From the NCBI RefSeq assembly GCF_003797825.1, contig NZ_RKME01000036.1, positions 1 through 51,132 of the forward strand: a stretch of 51,132 bases of DNA, in the 5' to 3' direction. Numbering within the stretch: position 1 is the first letter of the stretch; each line of letters begins with the position of its first letter. The notes below the pieces were generated by a model that saw nothing but the letters and a program-made list of their open reading frames with translations, searched no databases and was not told the origin of the DNA. Source of the DNA: Gordonia sp. OPL2 (GTDB lineage: Bacteria > Actinomycetota > Actinomycetes > Mycobacteriales > Mycobacteriaceae). Positions 6,704-16,097 of the stretch are shown in pieces. The position numbers were made by a program, and so were the translations under genes.

Positions 6704-8053
6704 ATGACCGAGACACCGATGGACACGATCACCGTCGACGCCCCGGCGGGGACGATCGTCGGCCGACGCGACGGCGACGTCATCCGGGCGACCGGCATCC
6801 GGTACGCCCGGGCCGCCCGCTTCGCGGTGCCGACCGCGGAACCGCCGTCGTCGGAGACCATCGACGCGACCGAATGGTCGCCGGCAGCCCCGCAGAATGT
6901 CACCGACGATCTGCTGCGGGGCCGATTCGGACCGGCCGCCTTCGGCGACCTCCGCGAGGACGAGGACTGTCTCCGGGTGTCGGTGACGCTGCCTGCCGAC
7001 CGGACGCCTGACGAGACCCTCCCGGTGATGGTGTGGATTCACGGTGGGTCCTATGTGCTGGGCGCCGCCGATGCGCCCTGCCACGATCCGGCCCGGCTGG
7101 TCGCCGAGCAGCGGGTCATCGTCGTGGGGGTCACCTACCGGCTGGGCCTGCTCGGCTTCGTCGGCGACGGCATCGATCGACCAGCGAATCTGGGACTGCT
7201 GGACATGATCGAGGCCCTGCGCTGGGTTGCGCGCAACATCGGCGCCTTCGGTGGCGACCCGGCCGGTGTCACCGTGTTCGGGGAGTCGGCCGGCGCGGAC
7301 GCGGCCGCCCATCTGATGATCGCCGACGGCACCACCGGTCTGTTCCGGCGCGTCATCTTGCAGAGCGCACCGCTGGGATTGGCCTCGCGACGCGCGGGGA
7401 TGTACGACGCGATGGTCGCGGCCACCAGGGACCTCGACGCCGACACCCCCATCGACGACGTGCTCCGCGCACAGCGCAGGCTCGCCCGCGGCGGCGAACT
7501 GCTGGTGCGGCACGGGCTCCGCGCGACGATGGCGTTCGGCACGCAGTACGGTCATGCCCCACTTCCGCCGGAAGAGGACATCGACGCTGCGTGGGCGCAC
7601 GCCGCGGCCCGTATCGAGGTCCTCATCGGATGGAACGAGCGCGAAGCCGCCTTCTTCACCTCCGCCGTCCCCGGCCTCGCCGCTCTGCCTCGGGTGCCGG
7701 TCGTCGGAAACCGGTTGTACGAGTTCATCAGTGGACGTATCACGCGCGCCGTCTACGCGAACGCCGGCGCCCACTTCCTGCGTCGGCACCGCCGCGCGGG
7801 CGGACATGCGACGGGCTACATCCTCGAATGGGGGGTGCCCGGCCATCCACTGCGGGCGAGCCATACCGTCGACATCCCGTTGCTCTTCGGCGATCGCCGG
7901 ACCTGGCACGAAGCGCCGATCCTGGTGGGGCACAGCTGGTCCGCCGTCGAGAAGAACGGACGCCGCCTGCGGCAGATCTGGGCCGACGTCGCGAGGGACG
8001 GGGTGTCGGCGCCGGAGGATGTGCGCGGACTGATCCGGTTCGACCGACCGTGA
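6704..8053 (+). CDS. Type-B carboxylesterase
   Basis: A 449-residue alpha/beta hydrolase of the carboxylesterase/lipase family. It has the oxyanion-hole motif WIHGGSY, the early EDCLRVSV motif, the nucleophile elbow FGESAG (Ser195), a candidate acid at Glu312 (GWNEREA) and a candidate catalytic His387 (SHTVDIPLLFGD). No signal peptide is seen, so it is probably cytosolic. Start ATG at 6704; an in-frame ATG at 6719 would lose five residues. The upstream palindrome suggests local repression. It is convergent with the DUF1254 gene 30 bases downstream. Natural ester substrate unknown. Confidence 0.9.
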   Translation: MTETPMDTITVDAPAGTIVGRRDGDVIRATGIRYARAARFAVPTAEPPSSETIDATEWSPAAPQNVTDDLLRGRFGPAAFGDLREDEDCLRVSVTLPADRTPDETLPVMVWIHGGSYVLGAADAPCHDPARLVAEQRVIVVGVTYRLGLLGFVGDGIDRPANLGLLDMIEALRWVARNIGAFGGDPAGVTVFGESAGADAAAHLMIADGTTGLFRRVILQSAPLGLASRRAGMYDAMVAATRDLDADTPIDDVLRAQRRLARGGELLVRHGLRATMAFGTQYGHAPLPPEEDIDAAWAHAAARIEVLIGWNEREAAFFTSAVPGLAALPRVPVVGNRLYEFISGRITRAVYANAGAHFLRRHRRAGGHATGYILEWGVPGHPLRASHTVDIPLLFGDRRTWHEAPILVGHSWSAVEKNGRRLRQIWADVARDGVSAPEDVRGLIRFDRP

Positions 8054-8083
8054 CCCGTCGCGCCGACCACCCGTCTGCGGCGC

Positions 8084-9523
8084 TCAGCTCACCTTGACCA
8101 GGTCATCGGGCCGCCATGTCTGGTCGTAGAAGGCCACCTCGGTGCCGTACAGCCGAAACGCCACGAGAAAGTCCCTTCCCGGAACGGTTTTGACGAACGC
8201 GGAGTCCGCGACGCCGTCCGGCTGCTGCGGTCCGAAGAAGATGTCGATCGATCCGTCCTGATTGGTCGGGATGTCGTAGTAGCCGTTGGTGGAGGGAAGG
8301 AGCTGATCGGTCTCGGGCATGGTTCCGTCGGTCACGTTGTATGCGGTGGTGGCCCAGAACAGGCCGGCGGGCACATTCGGCGGGAGGTGTAGTCGGTAGG
8401 TATTGCTGCCGCGCAGGATGTCGCCGTCGGCGTCACGGTAGGTGAACGGGTACTTCGACCCTGCTCCGGTCGAGTGGATGTTCATCGCGGGCGCCGACGA
8501 GTACGCGTACTGGAAAAAGCGTGCCCGCGTGTTGATGTCGAGGTAGCTCTCCTGCATCCACTCGGCGGTGCCGCCCGCCCACGCGACCTGCCACTGACGG
8601 TCGTCGTAATAGTAGTTGCGGTCGTCGTCCCTTCCGAGCTGGGCGAGCGCGAGGATCATCCGCGGTGCATCGGTCACGGCACGGTCGAGTTGTGTCCGCT
8701 GCCAGTCGGCCAGCTCGAACGGGTGTCCCTTGATGATCCCGATCGAGGCGAGTACCCCGCGGAGTTCCGGGTCGATCGCGGAGACCGGCTCGTGGTCGAC
8801 GAACTTCTTCAGAGTTGTCCAATACGAGAAATCGGTGGGGTACATCATGTTCAGGCGTTGACCGCTGGCGTTGGGGAACTCCATGGCGGGCACGTCCTTC
8901 TCCGGTGTCCAGAGCGGGAAGACCCGGGTGCGTTCGGCGATCGCGACCCCGGCCGCGGGGTCCGGTCGGCCGTCCCCCTGACCCATCACCGTGCGGAAGA
9001 ACAAGAAGACGTTGTAGGTCGACGATGTGACGGTGTAATAGCCGCCGGGCACGTGGCCGTCGTAGTTGGGCGGCAGGAGAAGGTACAGGCCACCCCGCGC
9101 CCGATCCGGACCGATCGCACCGACATCGGTGAGGGTGCGCTGGAAGAAGTCGGTGAACATGCCGATGACGTTCGGCGGAGCGTCGACGACGAGGGGACCG
9201 GTCTCCTTGAGATCCAGGTAGCTCATCGCGTAGATGACGTCGGCGTTCGGGGTGGGAATCCAGGTGCGGCTGTCCATCCGGTCCTTCCAGATGGGCAGGA
9301 CGTGATACCCGCGACCGAACACCTTCTCCGACCCGTCGCGCATGCCGATCACGTTGAGGGCCGGCTGCATCGTCATGTATGCGTGGATCGCGCGCTGATA
9401 GTACAACTCGGCCCGCAGACCTTCGGCTTCGTCCTGTGCCAACCAGTTCCCGCCATTGATCTGGCGAACCAGCGGTGGTACCGATTCCGGCCCGACGTTC
9501 TGGTTGGTCGTCTTCTCAGACAT
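8084..9523 (-). CDS. DUF1254/DUF1214-family protein
   Basis: A 479-residue protein with the two characteristic domains of this family. An N-terminal DUF1254-type region contains IWKDRMDSRTWIPTPNADVIYAMSYLDL and PPNVIGMFTDFFQR. A C-terminal DUF1214-type beta domain contains TYRLHLPPNVPAGLFWATTAYNVTDGTM and SIDIFFGPQQP. Family members are abundant in environmental actinobacteria and biochemically undefined. The ATG at 9523 follows GAAAGG and gives MSEKTTNQ; no signal peptide is seen. It is divergent from the SDR at 9723. Confidence 0.85.
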   Translation of the reverse strand: MSEKTTNQNVGPESVPPLVRQINGGNWLAQDEAEGLRAELYYQRAIHAYMTMQPALNVIGMRDGSEKVFGRGYHVLPIWKDRMDSRTWIPTPNADVIYAMSYLDLKETGPLVVDAPPNVIGMFTDFFQRTLTDVGAIGPDRARGGLYLLLPPNYDGHVPGGYYTVTSSTYNVFLFFRTVMGQGDGRPDPAAGVAIAERTRVFPLWTPEKDVPAMEFPNASGQRLNMMYPTDFSYWTTLKKFVDHEPVSAIDPELRGVLASIGIIKGHPFELADWQRTQLDRAVTDAPRMILALAQLGRDDDRNYYYDDRQWQVAWAGGTAEWMQESYLDINTRARFFQYAYSSAPAMNIHSTGAGSKYPFTYRDADGDILRGSNTYRLHLPPNVPAGLFWATTAYNVTDGTMPETDQLLPSTNGYYDIPTNQDGSIDIFFGPQQPDGVADSAFVKTVPGRDFLVAFRLYGTEVAFYDQTWRPDDLVKVS

Positions 9524-9709
9524 GGCAAAGCCTTTCACGTGTGGCGGTTCGGTCGGAGCTGGGACACCCGGCAGCGAGACCGAGTCCACCGCGGCGGCGG
9601 GTCCCACTGAGATGGTAGTCATCGGGACTCGGATCGCGGCTGGATGCGTCGACCAACGTCGCGACGAAACCTTGTGTCGCGGCCACGAGCGACAGGGGAC
9701 TGAGCTCTC

Positions 9710-9715
9710 TAGAGT
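9710..9715 (+). promoter_or_regulatory. -10 hexamer TAGAGT, leaderless start of SDR gene
   Basis: TAGAGT ends 7 bases before the ATG at 9723. GCGACA at 9689-9694 is a weak -35 candidate with a 15-base spacer. Confidence 0.5.
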
Positions 9716-9722
9716 TCGCGCC

Positions 9723-10514
9723 ATGAGTACCACAGCAGTCATCACCGGAGCCGGTCGTGGGATCGGGCTCGCCGTCGCCCACCGACTCGCCGATGCCGGA
9801 CATCGTGTCATCGTCACCGACATCGACGGCGACGCGGCCGAGCGTGCCGCCGCCGAGATCGGTCGCGGCGCGGTCGGTTTCGCCCATGACGTCCGCGACA
9901 TCGCGGCTCACCGCAAGATCGCCGAAGAAGCCACTGCTCGTGGTGAACTGCGTGTGTGGGTCAACAACGCCGGAGTGCTGTACGCCGGCGACGCCTGGAC
10001 CCATTCCGACGAAGAGATCGCCACCATCCTCGAGGTCAACGTCCGGGGTGTCATGGCGGGATCCGCGGCAGCGGTCGCGGCCATGGGTGCGGGCGGCGGC
10101 GTGATCCTCAACATCTCATCCATTTCCGCACTCACCCCGGTGCCGGGACTCGCGCTCTATGCGGCGACCAAGGCTGCGGTGCTGTCGTACACCACGTCGC
10201 TGCAGGGCGATCTCGCCCATGCGGGCCGTCCGATCCGGGCCAGGGCGTTGTGCCCGGACGTCGTCGGCACCCGGATGGTCACCTCGCACGCGACGGATCC
10301 GGGTGCCGCCATGTTGTTCTCCGGCCCGAAGCCGCTCGACGAGGACAACGTCGCCCGGGCCGCGATGGCCCTGATCGAGAGTCGCCAGATCTTCCGGGTG
10401 CTCCCCCGGTGGCGCGGGATCCTGGTGCGCGGGATCGACGTCGCGCCCAGCATCGGGCTGCCTGCGCTGAAGGTTATGCGGATGCTGGGCGACCGCCGTC
10501 AGGCGCGTGCCTGA
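9723..10514 (+). CDS. Short-chain dehydrogenase/reductase
   Basis: A 263-residue Rossmann-fold oxidoreductase. It has the N-terminal nucleotide-binding TGAGRGIG, DIDG after strand 2 (Asp suggests NAD preference), NNAGV, catalytic Ser in NISSISALTPV and the YAATK catalytic Tyr/Lys pair. Start ATG at 9723. The C-terminal 40 residues (IFRVLPRWRGILVRGIDVAPSIG) are longer and more basic than in a minimal SDR, as in SDRs thought to act on lipid substrates. The last 16 bases overlap the convergent PucR-type regulator. Substrate unknown. Confidence 0.9.
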   Translation: MSTTAVITGAGRGIGLAVAHRLADAGHRVIVTDIDGDAAERAAAEIGRGAVGFAHDVRDIAAHRKIAEEATARGELRVWVNNAGVLYAGDAWTHSDEEIATILEVNVRGVMAGSAAAVAAMGAGGGVILNISSISALTPVPGLALYAATKAAVLSYTTSLQGDLAHAGRPIRARALCPDVVGTRMVTSHATDPGAAMLFSGPKPLDEDNVARAAMALIESRQIFRVLPRWRGILVRGIDVAPSIGLPALKVMRMLGDRRQARA

Positions 10515-11800
10515 CGGGTGGACCGGGGAAGGACGGCCCGGCCCAGCCAGTGGCATGCCGTCAGCGCGAGTTCGAGGGTGAGTCGGTCGTCGTCGAGCGG
10601 TCTGCCGCGCGCGTCGATCGCCTTGTCGACGCGATATTTCACCGTGTTCTTGTGGAGGTGGACCACTTCGGCCGCCGCGACGTAGCTGCTCCCGGCCTGT
10701 AGGAACGCCAGGAGTGTCGCTCGCAGCAACGCCATGTTCTCGTCGTCGACGGCCAGTCCACCGAGCGAGAACGCGACGAGATCCTTCGTCGCGTCGAGGT
10801 CGCGTGCGAGGATCGAGCACAGCTGGACGCCGGCGTCGTCGAAGTCGGTGACCTGGCGGTCACCGGCGATCGAGGCGACGACGTGAGCGCGCTGAGCCTC
10901 CTGATGGCTCATCCGGAAGCCGTCGGTCGCCGCGTGCGGTCGACCGAGAGCGACACGGACGGATGAGCCTGCCGCGGCGGCCAGGTCGTCGATCACCCGC
11001 CGATCGATGCGGTGCCCTTCTCGGCTGCGCCCCAGGGGAATCCAGCACCATGCGAGGCCGCGGTCCTGCGGCAGGAACAGTGCGGGCCCGTCGGCGGCGA
11101 CGGCGTCGCCGATCGCGGCGACGAGCGACTCCATCCGACGTAGTTCGCTCGGCACACCGTGGTCATCGGATGTCGAGATCACCACACCGAGGTGGTGCTG
11201 GCGCAGGCGGTAACCCAGGGCCGACTCGGCAGTACCCAGATCGTGGTCCCGGCCGGACAGGATGGTGGTGAGCATCGCGGTGCGGACCGTGTTGCGGTTG
11301 GCGAGCCAACGCTCACGCTCGGCCTCGTATTCGGCGACGACCTGCTCGGCAACCCGGTCGACGTAGGCGAAGGTGGTCGTGCGAAAGATCTGGGACGCGG
11401 CGAACGCGACCTCCCGATCGGGTTCGGTGGCGGCGACCTGGTCGACAACCCAGTCGAGGACCCGATTCTGTCCGATGCGGTATGCGCGTAGCAGTGCGTT
11501 CGCGGAGATGGCGCGCTGTGCCAGTCGATGTGCGTACTCGGTCGCGGCCGACGGTGGACGCACGTCCTCGATGCGGATGTCGTGTTGGGCGACGTGAAGG
11601 AACGTTTCGACGTTGCTCTCCGTGCTTGCCCGCAGCAACTCGAGGATGACGTCATCGCCACGCAACTCGGGTATCGCATCGGCGATCTCGGTGTGCAGGG
11701 TACGGCCCAGATTCGGCAACTCGGCCCCCATCGTCTTGGCCACCTCGGCGACTCGTGCCGCTGCCCGCCGGCGCAGCTCCACACCCGCGTCACCGCTCAT
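10499..11800 (-). CDS. PucR/CdaR-type transcriptional regulator
   Basis: A 433-residue regulator. The N-terminal half is a long helical sensor-like region (RRRAAARVAEVAKTMG... to about residue 170), the middle a GGDEF-like CdaR domain, and the C-terminus the PucR-type helix-turn-helix YVAAAEVVHLHKNTVKYRVDKA. AAGGAG precedes the ATG at 11800. The gene is divergent from the SDR/ligase/DUF3556/FAD operon. I recall M. tuberculosis Rv1429 as a similar regulator located near Rv1431-Rv1432, homologues of two genes of that operon, which supports control of the operon. Effector unknown. Confidence 0.88.
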   Translation of the reverse strand: MSGDAGVELRRRAAARVAEVAKTMGAELPNLGRTLHTEIADAIPELRGDDVILELLRASTESNVETFLHVAQHDIRIEDVRPPSAATEYAHRLAQRAISANALLRAYRIGQNRVLDWVVDQVAATEPDREVAFAASQIFRTTTFAYVDRVAEQVVAEYEAERERWLANRNTVRTAMLTTILSGRDHDLGTAESALGYRLRQHHLGVVISTSDDHGVPSELRRMESLVAAIGDAVAADGPALFLPQDRGLAWCWIPLGRSREGHRIDRRVIDDLAAAAGSSVRVALGRPHAATDGFRMSHQEAQRAHVVASIAGDRQVTDFDDAGVQLCSILARDLDATKDLVAFSLGGLAVDDENMALLRATLLAFLQAGSSYVAAAEVVHLHKNTVKYRVDKAIDARGRPLDDDRLTLELALTACHWLGRAVLPRSTRQARA

Positions 11801-11850
11801 CGGTCACTCCTTCGATTCGACGGTTTGTACTCCGAAACCAAGAGCATGCT

Positions 11851-11865
11851 GCCACCTATGGTGGC
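11851..11865. promoter_or_regulatory. Inverted repeat GCCACC-TAT-GGTGGC
   Basis: A perfect 6-bp arm palindrome with a 3-base centre in the divergent region between the PucR-type regulator and the four-gene operon; a candidate operator. A second pair, TGTGGC (11878-11883) and GCCACA, follows about 20 bases on and shares the TGGC core. Confidence 0.5.
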
Positions 11866-12002
11866 GGCCGCCGGAAGTGTGGCGCCGATGTGAACCATGC
11901 CACAACGAACGGGAGAAAGTTCGTGTCCTGAGAACAATCCTTCGCCGGTGTGCGCTCTCTACGCTCATCGCAGCTCACACCCCTCAAGCGAAGGAAGAAC
12001 CC

Positions 12003-12773
12003 ATGGCACCCGATCTCTCTGGGAAGACCGCGATCGTCACCGGAGCAGCGCACGGCATCGGACTGGAGATCGCCCGCCAACTGTCGTCGGCCGGCGCCAA
12101 TGTCGTCGTCTCCGACATCGACGAGGCCGCGGCGAAGGACGCGGCGGGACAACTGCAGAACGCCACCGCGATCGCGTGCGACGTCCGCGACGAAGAGCAG
12201 ATGAAGAGTCTCGTCGAGGCGACTGTTGCGACGTACGGCGGGCTGCAGGTGATGATCCCGAACGCCGGCATCGCATCGGTGGCGCCCATCGTGGAGATGG
12301 ATCTCGCCGCGTGGCGGAAGGTCACCTCGATCAATCTCGACGGAGTCTTCCTCTCCATCCGCCATGCCGCGCCCGCCATCATCGCCAGCGGTGGTGGCAG
12401 CATCGTCACGATCGGCTCGGTGACCGCTCTCGCCGGGACGCCGCTGGTGTCCTCGTACGCAGCCGCCAAGGCCGGCGTCGTCAACCTCACCAAGACCGCC
12501 GCCATCGAGCTGCGCGCGCACGGGGTTCGGGTGAACGCGGTTCTGCCGGGATTCGTCGCGACCCAGCTCGTGACCGATCAGGTACAGGGCTTCGAGGCGG
12601 CGCTCGGACTCCCGGCGGGTGGGTTCGACGGTCTCATCGAGCAGAAGCAGGGCCGCTACGGAACGGTCGAGGAGATCGCGAAGTCGGTGCTGTTCCTGTC
12701 CGGCGACGATTCGTCGTTCTGCTCGGGTTCCGGTCTCGTTCTCGACGGCGGCCTCGACGCCGGACTGTTCTGA
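12003..12773 (+). CDS. Short-chain dehydrogenase/reductase, first gene of lipid-like operon
   Basis: A 256-residue SDR with TGAAHGIG, SDIDE, PNAGI, the catalytic Ser of TIGSVTALAG, YAAAK and a C-terminal FCSGSGLVLDGG typical of the classical FabG-like group. The usual NNAG is PNAG here. The start ATG at 12003 has GGAAG upstream. It is the first gene of a four-gene operon (11 bases to the next start), likely oxidising or reducing a hydroxyl/keto group on the intermediate activated by the ligase. Confidence 0.92.
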   Translation: MAPDLSGKTAIVTGAAHGIGLEIARQLSSAGANVVVSDIDEAAAKDAAGQLQNATAIACDVRDEEQMKSLVEATVATYGGLQVMIPNAGIASVAPIVEMDLAAWRKVTSINLDGVFLSIRHAAPAIIASGGGSIVTIGSVTALAGTPLVSSYAAAKAGVVNLTKTAAIELRAHGVRVNAVLPGFVATQLVTDQVQGFEAALGLPAGGFDGLIEQKQGRYGTVEEIAKSVLFLSGDDSSFCSGSGLVLDGGLDAGLF

Positions 12774-12784
12774 GGGCCCGCACC

Positions 12785-14260
12785 ATGGACATGACGTATC
12801 TTCCCTGGCACCAACCGGATTCACGCGCGAACCGACCGTGCGTGGGTGATGAGCGGATCACCTTGACCTACGGCGAGTTCGGCACCAGGGTCGACGGTGC
12901 CGCAGAACAGTTCGCCGATCACGGCGTCGGCCCGGGATCGGTCGTCGCGGTGATGTTGACCAACCGCGTGGAGCTGCTCGTCTGCCTTGCCGCCGCGTGG
13001 CGTGTCGGTGCCGCCGTGACACCGATCAACCCGGTGTTCACTGCGTCCGAGGCCGAGTATCAGATATCCGATGCCGATGCCCGACTGGTTGTACGGGCAT
13101 CCCCGGAAGCGCCCGACGGTGGGCGGCGCAGCCTGCTCGTGGACGACCTGCGTCGCGCACCGATCCGGCATCTGGCGCCCCCCGTCACCACCGCAGGCGA
13201 TCTCGCGTTGCTCGTCTACACGAGTGGATCGACCGGGCGGCCGAAGGGAGTCGAGCTCGACCACGGCAACATCGCGGCGATGGCCGGCTCGATGGTCGAG
13301 GCCTTGCGCCTGACCGCCGACGACCACTGCCTGCTGGTACTGCCGCTGTTCCACGTCAACGCGATCTGTGTCAGTTACCTGGCGACGATGATCGCCGGCG
13401 GCCGGCTCACTGTGCTCGCCCGGTTCCAGCCCGTCGACTTCCTCCGGGCGATCGAGCGTCACCGGCCGACGTTCTTCTCCGCGGTCCCGACAATCTACGC
13501 CCACCTGGTGTCGCTTCCCGCCGAGGTCTCGGCCGACACCTCGTCGGTTCGGTTCGCGATCTGTGGCGCGGCGCCCGCGTCGCGCGAACTGCTCCGGGCG
13601 ACCGAAGAGCGTTTCGGGTTCCCGTTGGTCGAAGGTTATGGACTCACCGAGGGAACGTGCGCGTCGACCGCGAACCCGGTCGACGGACCACGCAGGTTCG
13701 GCACGGTCGGGGTGGCGCTGCCCGGACAGGTGGTGGCCATCATGGGCGGCGACGGCGCACTGCTGCCCGCCGGTGAGCGCGGTGAGGTGGTCATCAAGGG
13801 CCCCAACGTGATGCGGGGCTATCGTCGGCGTCCGGAGGAGACCGCCGACGCACTGGGCGACGGCTGGTTGCACACCGGTGACGTCGGAATCCTCGACGAG
13901 GACGGCTACCTCCGTCTCGTCGACCGGATCAAGGACATCGTCATCCGCGGAGGCGAGAACGTCTACCCCAAGGAGATCGAGGCCGTCCTGCACGGCCATC
14001 CGGGGGTCCTCGAGGCGGCCGTCGTCGGAGCGCCGCACGCGGTGTACGGCGAGGTGCCCGTCGCCTACGTCGCGCTCCATCCCGAACGAACGGCCACGGA
14101 AGACGAACTCCGCGGCGTGTGCACCGCACACCTGACCAAGATCAAGATCCCGGTCTCGATCACCATCGTGGGCGCGCTGCCCAAGAACCCGGTCGGCAAG
14201 ATCGACAAGCCCGCCCTGCGCGCACAGCTCGTCGCCGACCCTGCACCACAAGGAGTCTGA
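12785..14260 (+). CDS. AMP-forming acyl-CoA synthetase / acid-CoA ligase
   Basis: A 491-residue ANL-superfamily enzyme that activates a carboxylic acid with ATP to acyl-AMP and then CoA thioester. Motifs in order: YTSGSTGRPKG (P-loop-like), LPLFHVNA, GYGLTEGT, DGWLHTGDVGILDEDGYL, DRIKDIVIRGGENVYPKEIE and the terminal catalytic Lys in PVGKIDKP. The family is usually 500-560 residues; this one has a compact N-terminus. The ATG at 12785 is 11 bases after the SDR stop. Acid substrate unknown; FadD- or DltE/caiC-like relatives cover fatty, aryl and terpenoid acids. Confidence 0.9.
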   Translation: MDMTYLPWHQPDSRANRPCVGDERITLTYGEFGTRVDGAAEQFADHGVGPGSVVAVMLTNRVELLVCLAAAWRVGAAVTPINPVFTASEAEYQISDADARLVVRASPEAPDGGRRSLLVDDLRRAPIRHLAPPVTTAGDLALLVYTSGSTGRPKGVELDHGNIAAMAGSMVEALRLTADDHCLLVLPLFHVNAICVSYLATMIAGGRLTVLARFQPVDFLRAIERHRPTFFSAVPTIYAHLVSLPAEVSADTSSVRFAICGAAPASRELLRATEERFGFPLVEGYGLTEGTCASTANPVDGPRRFGTVGVALPGQVVAIMGGDGALLPAGERGEVVIKGPNVMRGYRRRPEETADALGDGWLHTGDVGILDEDGYLRLVDRIKDIVIRGGENVYPKEIEAVLHGHPGVLEAAVVGAPHAVYGEVPVAYVALHPERTATEDELRGVCTAHLTKIKIPVSITIVGALPKNPVGKIDKPALRAQLVADPAPQGV

Positions 14261-14261
14261 G

Positions 14262-16097
14262 ATGGGATTCATCTCACCGTCCACCCAACCGGTCGAGCCC
14301 TCGCAGTTCGTCCGGCTCCCCCTGCGCGAGCGGATGCGAATCCTCAGTACCCATTGGGCCGACGACGGGTTCGGGACGCCACGCATGCTGCACGTCGTCT
14401 ACATCGTCAAGATGCTCGGCCTGTACTTCGCTGTCGGACTGGCCATCACGGCGTGGACCACGCAGTATGTGCACTTCACCGACCCGGCGTCGTGGTTCGA
14501 CAACATCGTCGTCTATCAGAAGCTCGCGATCTGGCTGATGCTGCTGGAGGTCATCGGTCTCGCCGGTGCGTTCGGCCCACTGTGCGGTCACTTCGTGCCG
14601 ATGCTCGGCAACATCCGGTATTGGCTTCGGCCCGGAACGATTCGGATGGCTCCGTGGGGCCGGCATGTACCGGGTACCGCCGGTGACACCCGCACGGCCG
14701 TCGACGTCGTCCTCTTCGTGGCAGTGCTCGCGAGCCTCGTCTACCCACTGGTGATCAGTGCCCAGCAGGTGGATTCGCTGCCCGGCGGAACAGGGCCGCA
14801 GGAGTTGGTGCCCCCCGCCGCGTTCATCCCCATCCTCATCACGATGCCGCTGATGGGACTGCGGGACAAGGTCATCTTCCTCGCCGCCCGCTCGGAGCAG
14901 TATCTGCCGATCATGTTGTTCTCGGCGGTCTTCGGTGCATTGGCGCTGAACGGTGGAGCGGCGCAGTTCGTCGATCTCGTCGTCGTGTTCAAGATCATCA
15001 TCTGTGTGGTCTGGATCGGCGCCGGGGTGTCCAAACTCGGCGAGCACTTCATCAACGTGGTACCGCCGATGGTGTCCAACAGCCCCGGCCAGCCCCGCGT
15101 CGTCAAGCGGCTCTTCTACCGCAACGCTCCCGACGACCTCCGTCCGAGCAAGTTCGCCTGGTTCATGGCGCACATCGCCGGCACCACCGTCGAGATCGGC
15201 ATCCCGCTCGTGCTGTTGCTCACCACCAACACGACCATCGCGGTGATCGGCGCCGTGATCATCGTGGCGTTCCACATCTACATCACCTCGACGTTCCCCC
15301 TCGCGGTGCCGCTGGAATGGAATGTGTACTTCGGGTACATCGCGGTCGTCCTGTGGGTGGGTTTCGACACCTCCGTCTACAACATCTGGAACTTCTCGCA
15401 GCCGTGGCTGCTGATCCCGGTCTTCGCGATCCTGTGTTTCGGCCCCGTGCTCGGCAATCTGCGACCCGACCTGGTCTCGTTCCTGCCGTCGATGCGGCAG
15501 TACGCGGGCAACTGGGCGTCGGCGGTCTGGTCGATGAAACCGGGCGTCGAGGAGCGGCTGAACGCACTTCCGTTGGTGGAGAACCAGATCGATCAGTTGC
15601 AGCGGATGGTGCCCACGCCGTACGAGCGTGACGATGCGGACATGACCCTGCAGAAGGCGGTCGCCTGGCGGTCGATGCACAGTCAGGGGCGAGGTCTGTT
15701 CTCGGTCCTGTACGAACACCTCGACGACATCGACTCGCGGACGACCCGCGAAGGAGAGTTCATGTGCAACACCATCCTGGGGTGGAACTTCGGTGACGGA
15801 CACCTGCACGACGAGCGACTCATCGCCGCGATCCAGCGGCGCCTGGGCCTGGCGCCGGGCGACCTCGTCGTCGCCTACTGCGAATCGCAACCCACCCCCT
15901 GGCGGAACCCGCCGCAGGAGTACCGGGTCATCGACGCCGCACTGGGGATCGTCGAACGCGGGACGTGGAACGTCAGCGACTGCGTGAAGGAGCAGCCGTG
16001 GCTGCCCAACGGGCCGGTGCCGCTGTCGGTGTCGTGGACCGCGGAGGGCTATCGCCGTCAGGACACCCTCACCCGGGGCACAGGAGCGGTGGCGTGA
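14262..16097 (+). CDS. DUF3556 integral membrane protein
   Basis: A 611-residue polytopic membrane protein with about ten hydrophobic helices between residues 45 and 420 (VVYIVKMLGLYFAVGLAI, LAIWLMLLEVIGLAGAF, VVLFVAVLASLVYPLVI and others) and a soluble C-terminal domain of about 180 residues. It matches the mycobacterial DUF3556 family, which I recall includes Rv1431. It starts one base after the ligase stop, so the two are co-translated. The family has no assigned reaction; conserved His, Glu and Arg in and near the membrane region could indicate an enzyme rather than a transporter. Confidence 0.85.
   Translation: MGFISPSTQPVEPSQFVRLPLRERMRILSTHWADDGFGTPRMLHVVYIVKMLGLYFAVGLAITAWTTQYVHFTDPASWFDNIVVYQKLAIWLMLLEVIGLAGAFGPLCGHFVPMLGNIRYWLRPGTIRMAPWGRHVPGTAGDTRTAVDVVLFVAVLASLVYPLVISAQQVDSLPGGTGPQELVPPAAFIPILITMPLMGLRDKVIFLAARSEQYLPIMLFSAVFGALALNGGAAQFVDLVVVFKIIICVVWIGAGVSKLGEHFINVVPPMVSNSPGQPRVVKRLFYRNAPDDLRPSKFAWFMAHIAGTTVEIGIPLVLLLTTNTTIAVIGAVIIVAFHIYITSTFPLAVPLEWNVYFGYIAVVLWVGFDTSVYNIWNFSQPWLLIPVFAILCFGPVLGNLRPDLVSFLPSMRQYAGNWASAVWSMKPGVEERLNALPLVENQIDQLQRMVPTPYERDDADMTLQKAVAWRSMHSQGRGLFSVLYEHLDDIDSRTTREGEFMCNTILGWNFGDGHLHDERLIAAIQRRLGLAPGDLVVAYCESQPTPWRNPPQEYRVIDAALGIVERGTWNVSDCVKEQPWLPNGPVPLSVSWTAEGYRRQDTLTRGTGAVA

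Noticed and set aside
12821..14386. 521-codon minus-strand frame opposite the acyl-CoA synthetase
   Set aside because: The plus strand encodes a complete ANL enzyme with all motifs; the opposite frame has no recognisable domain.
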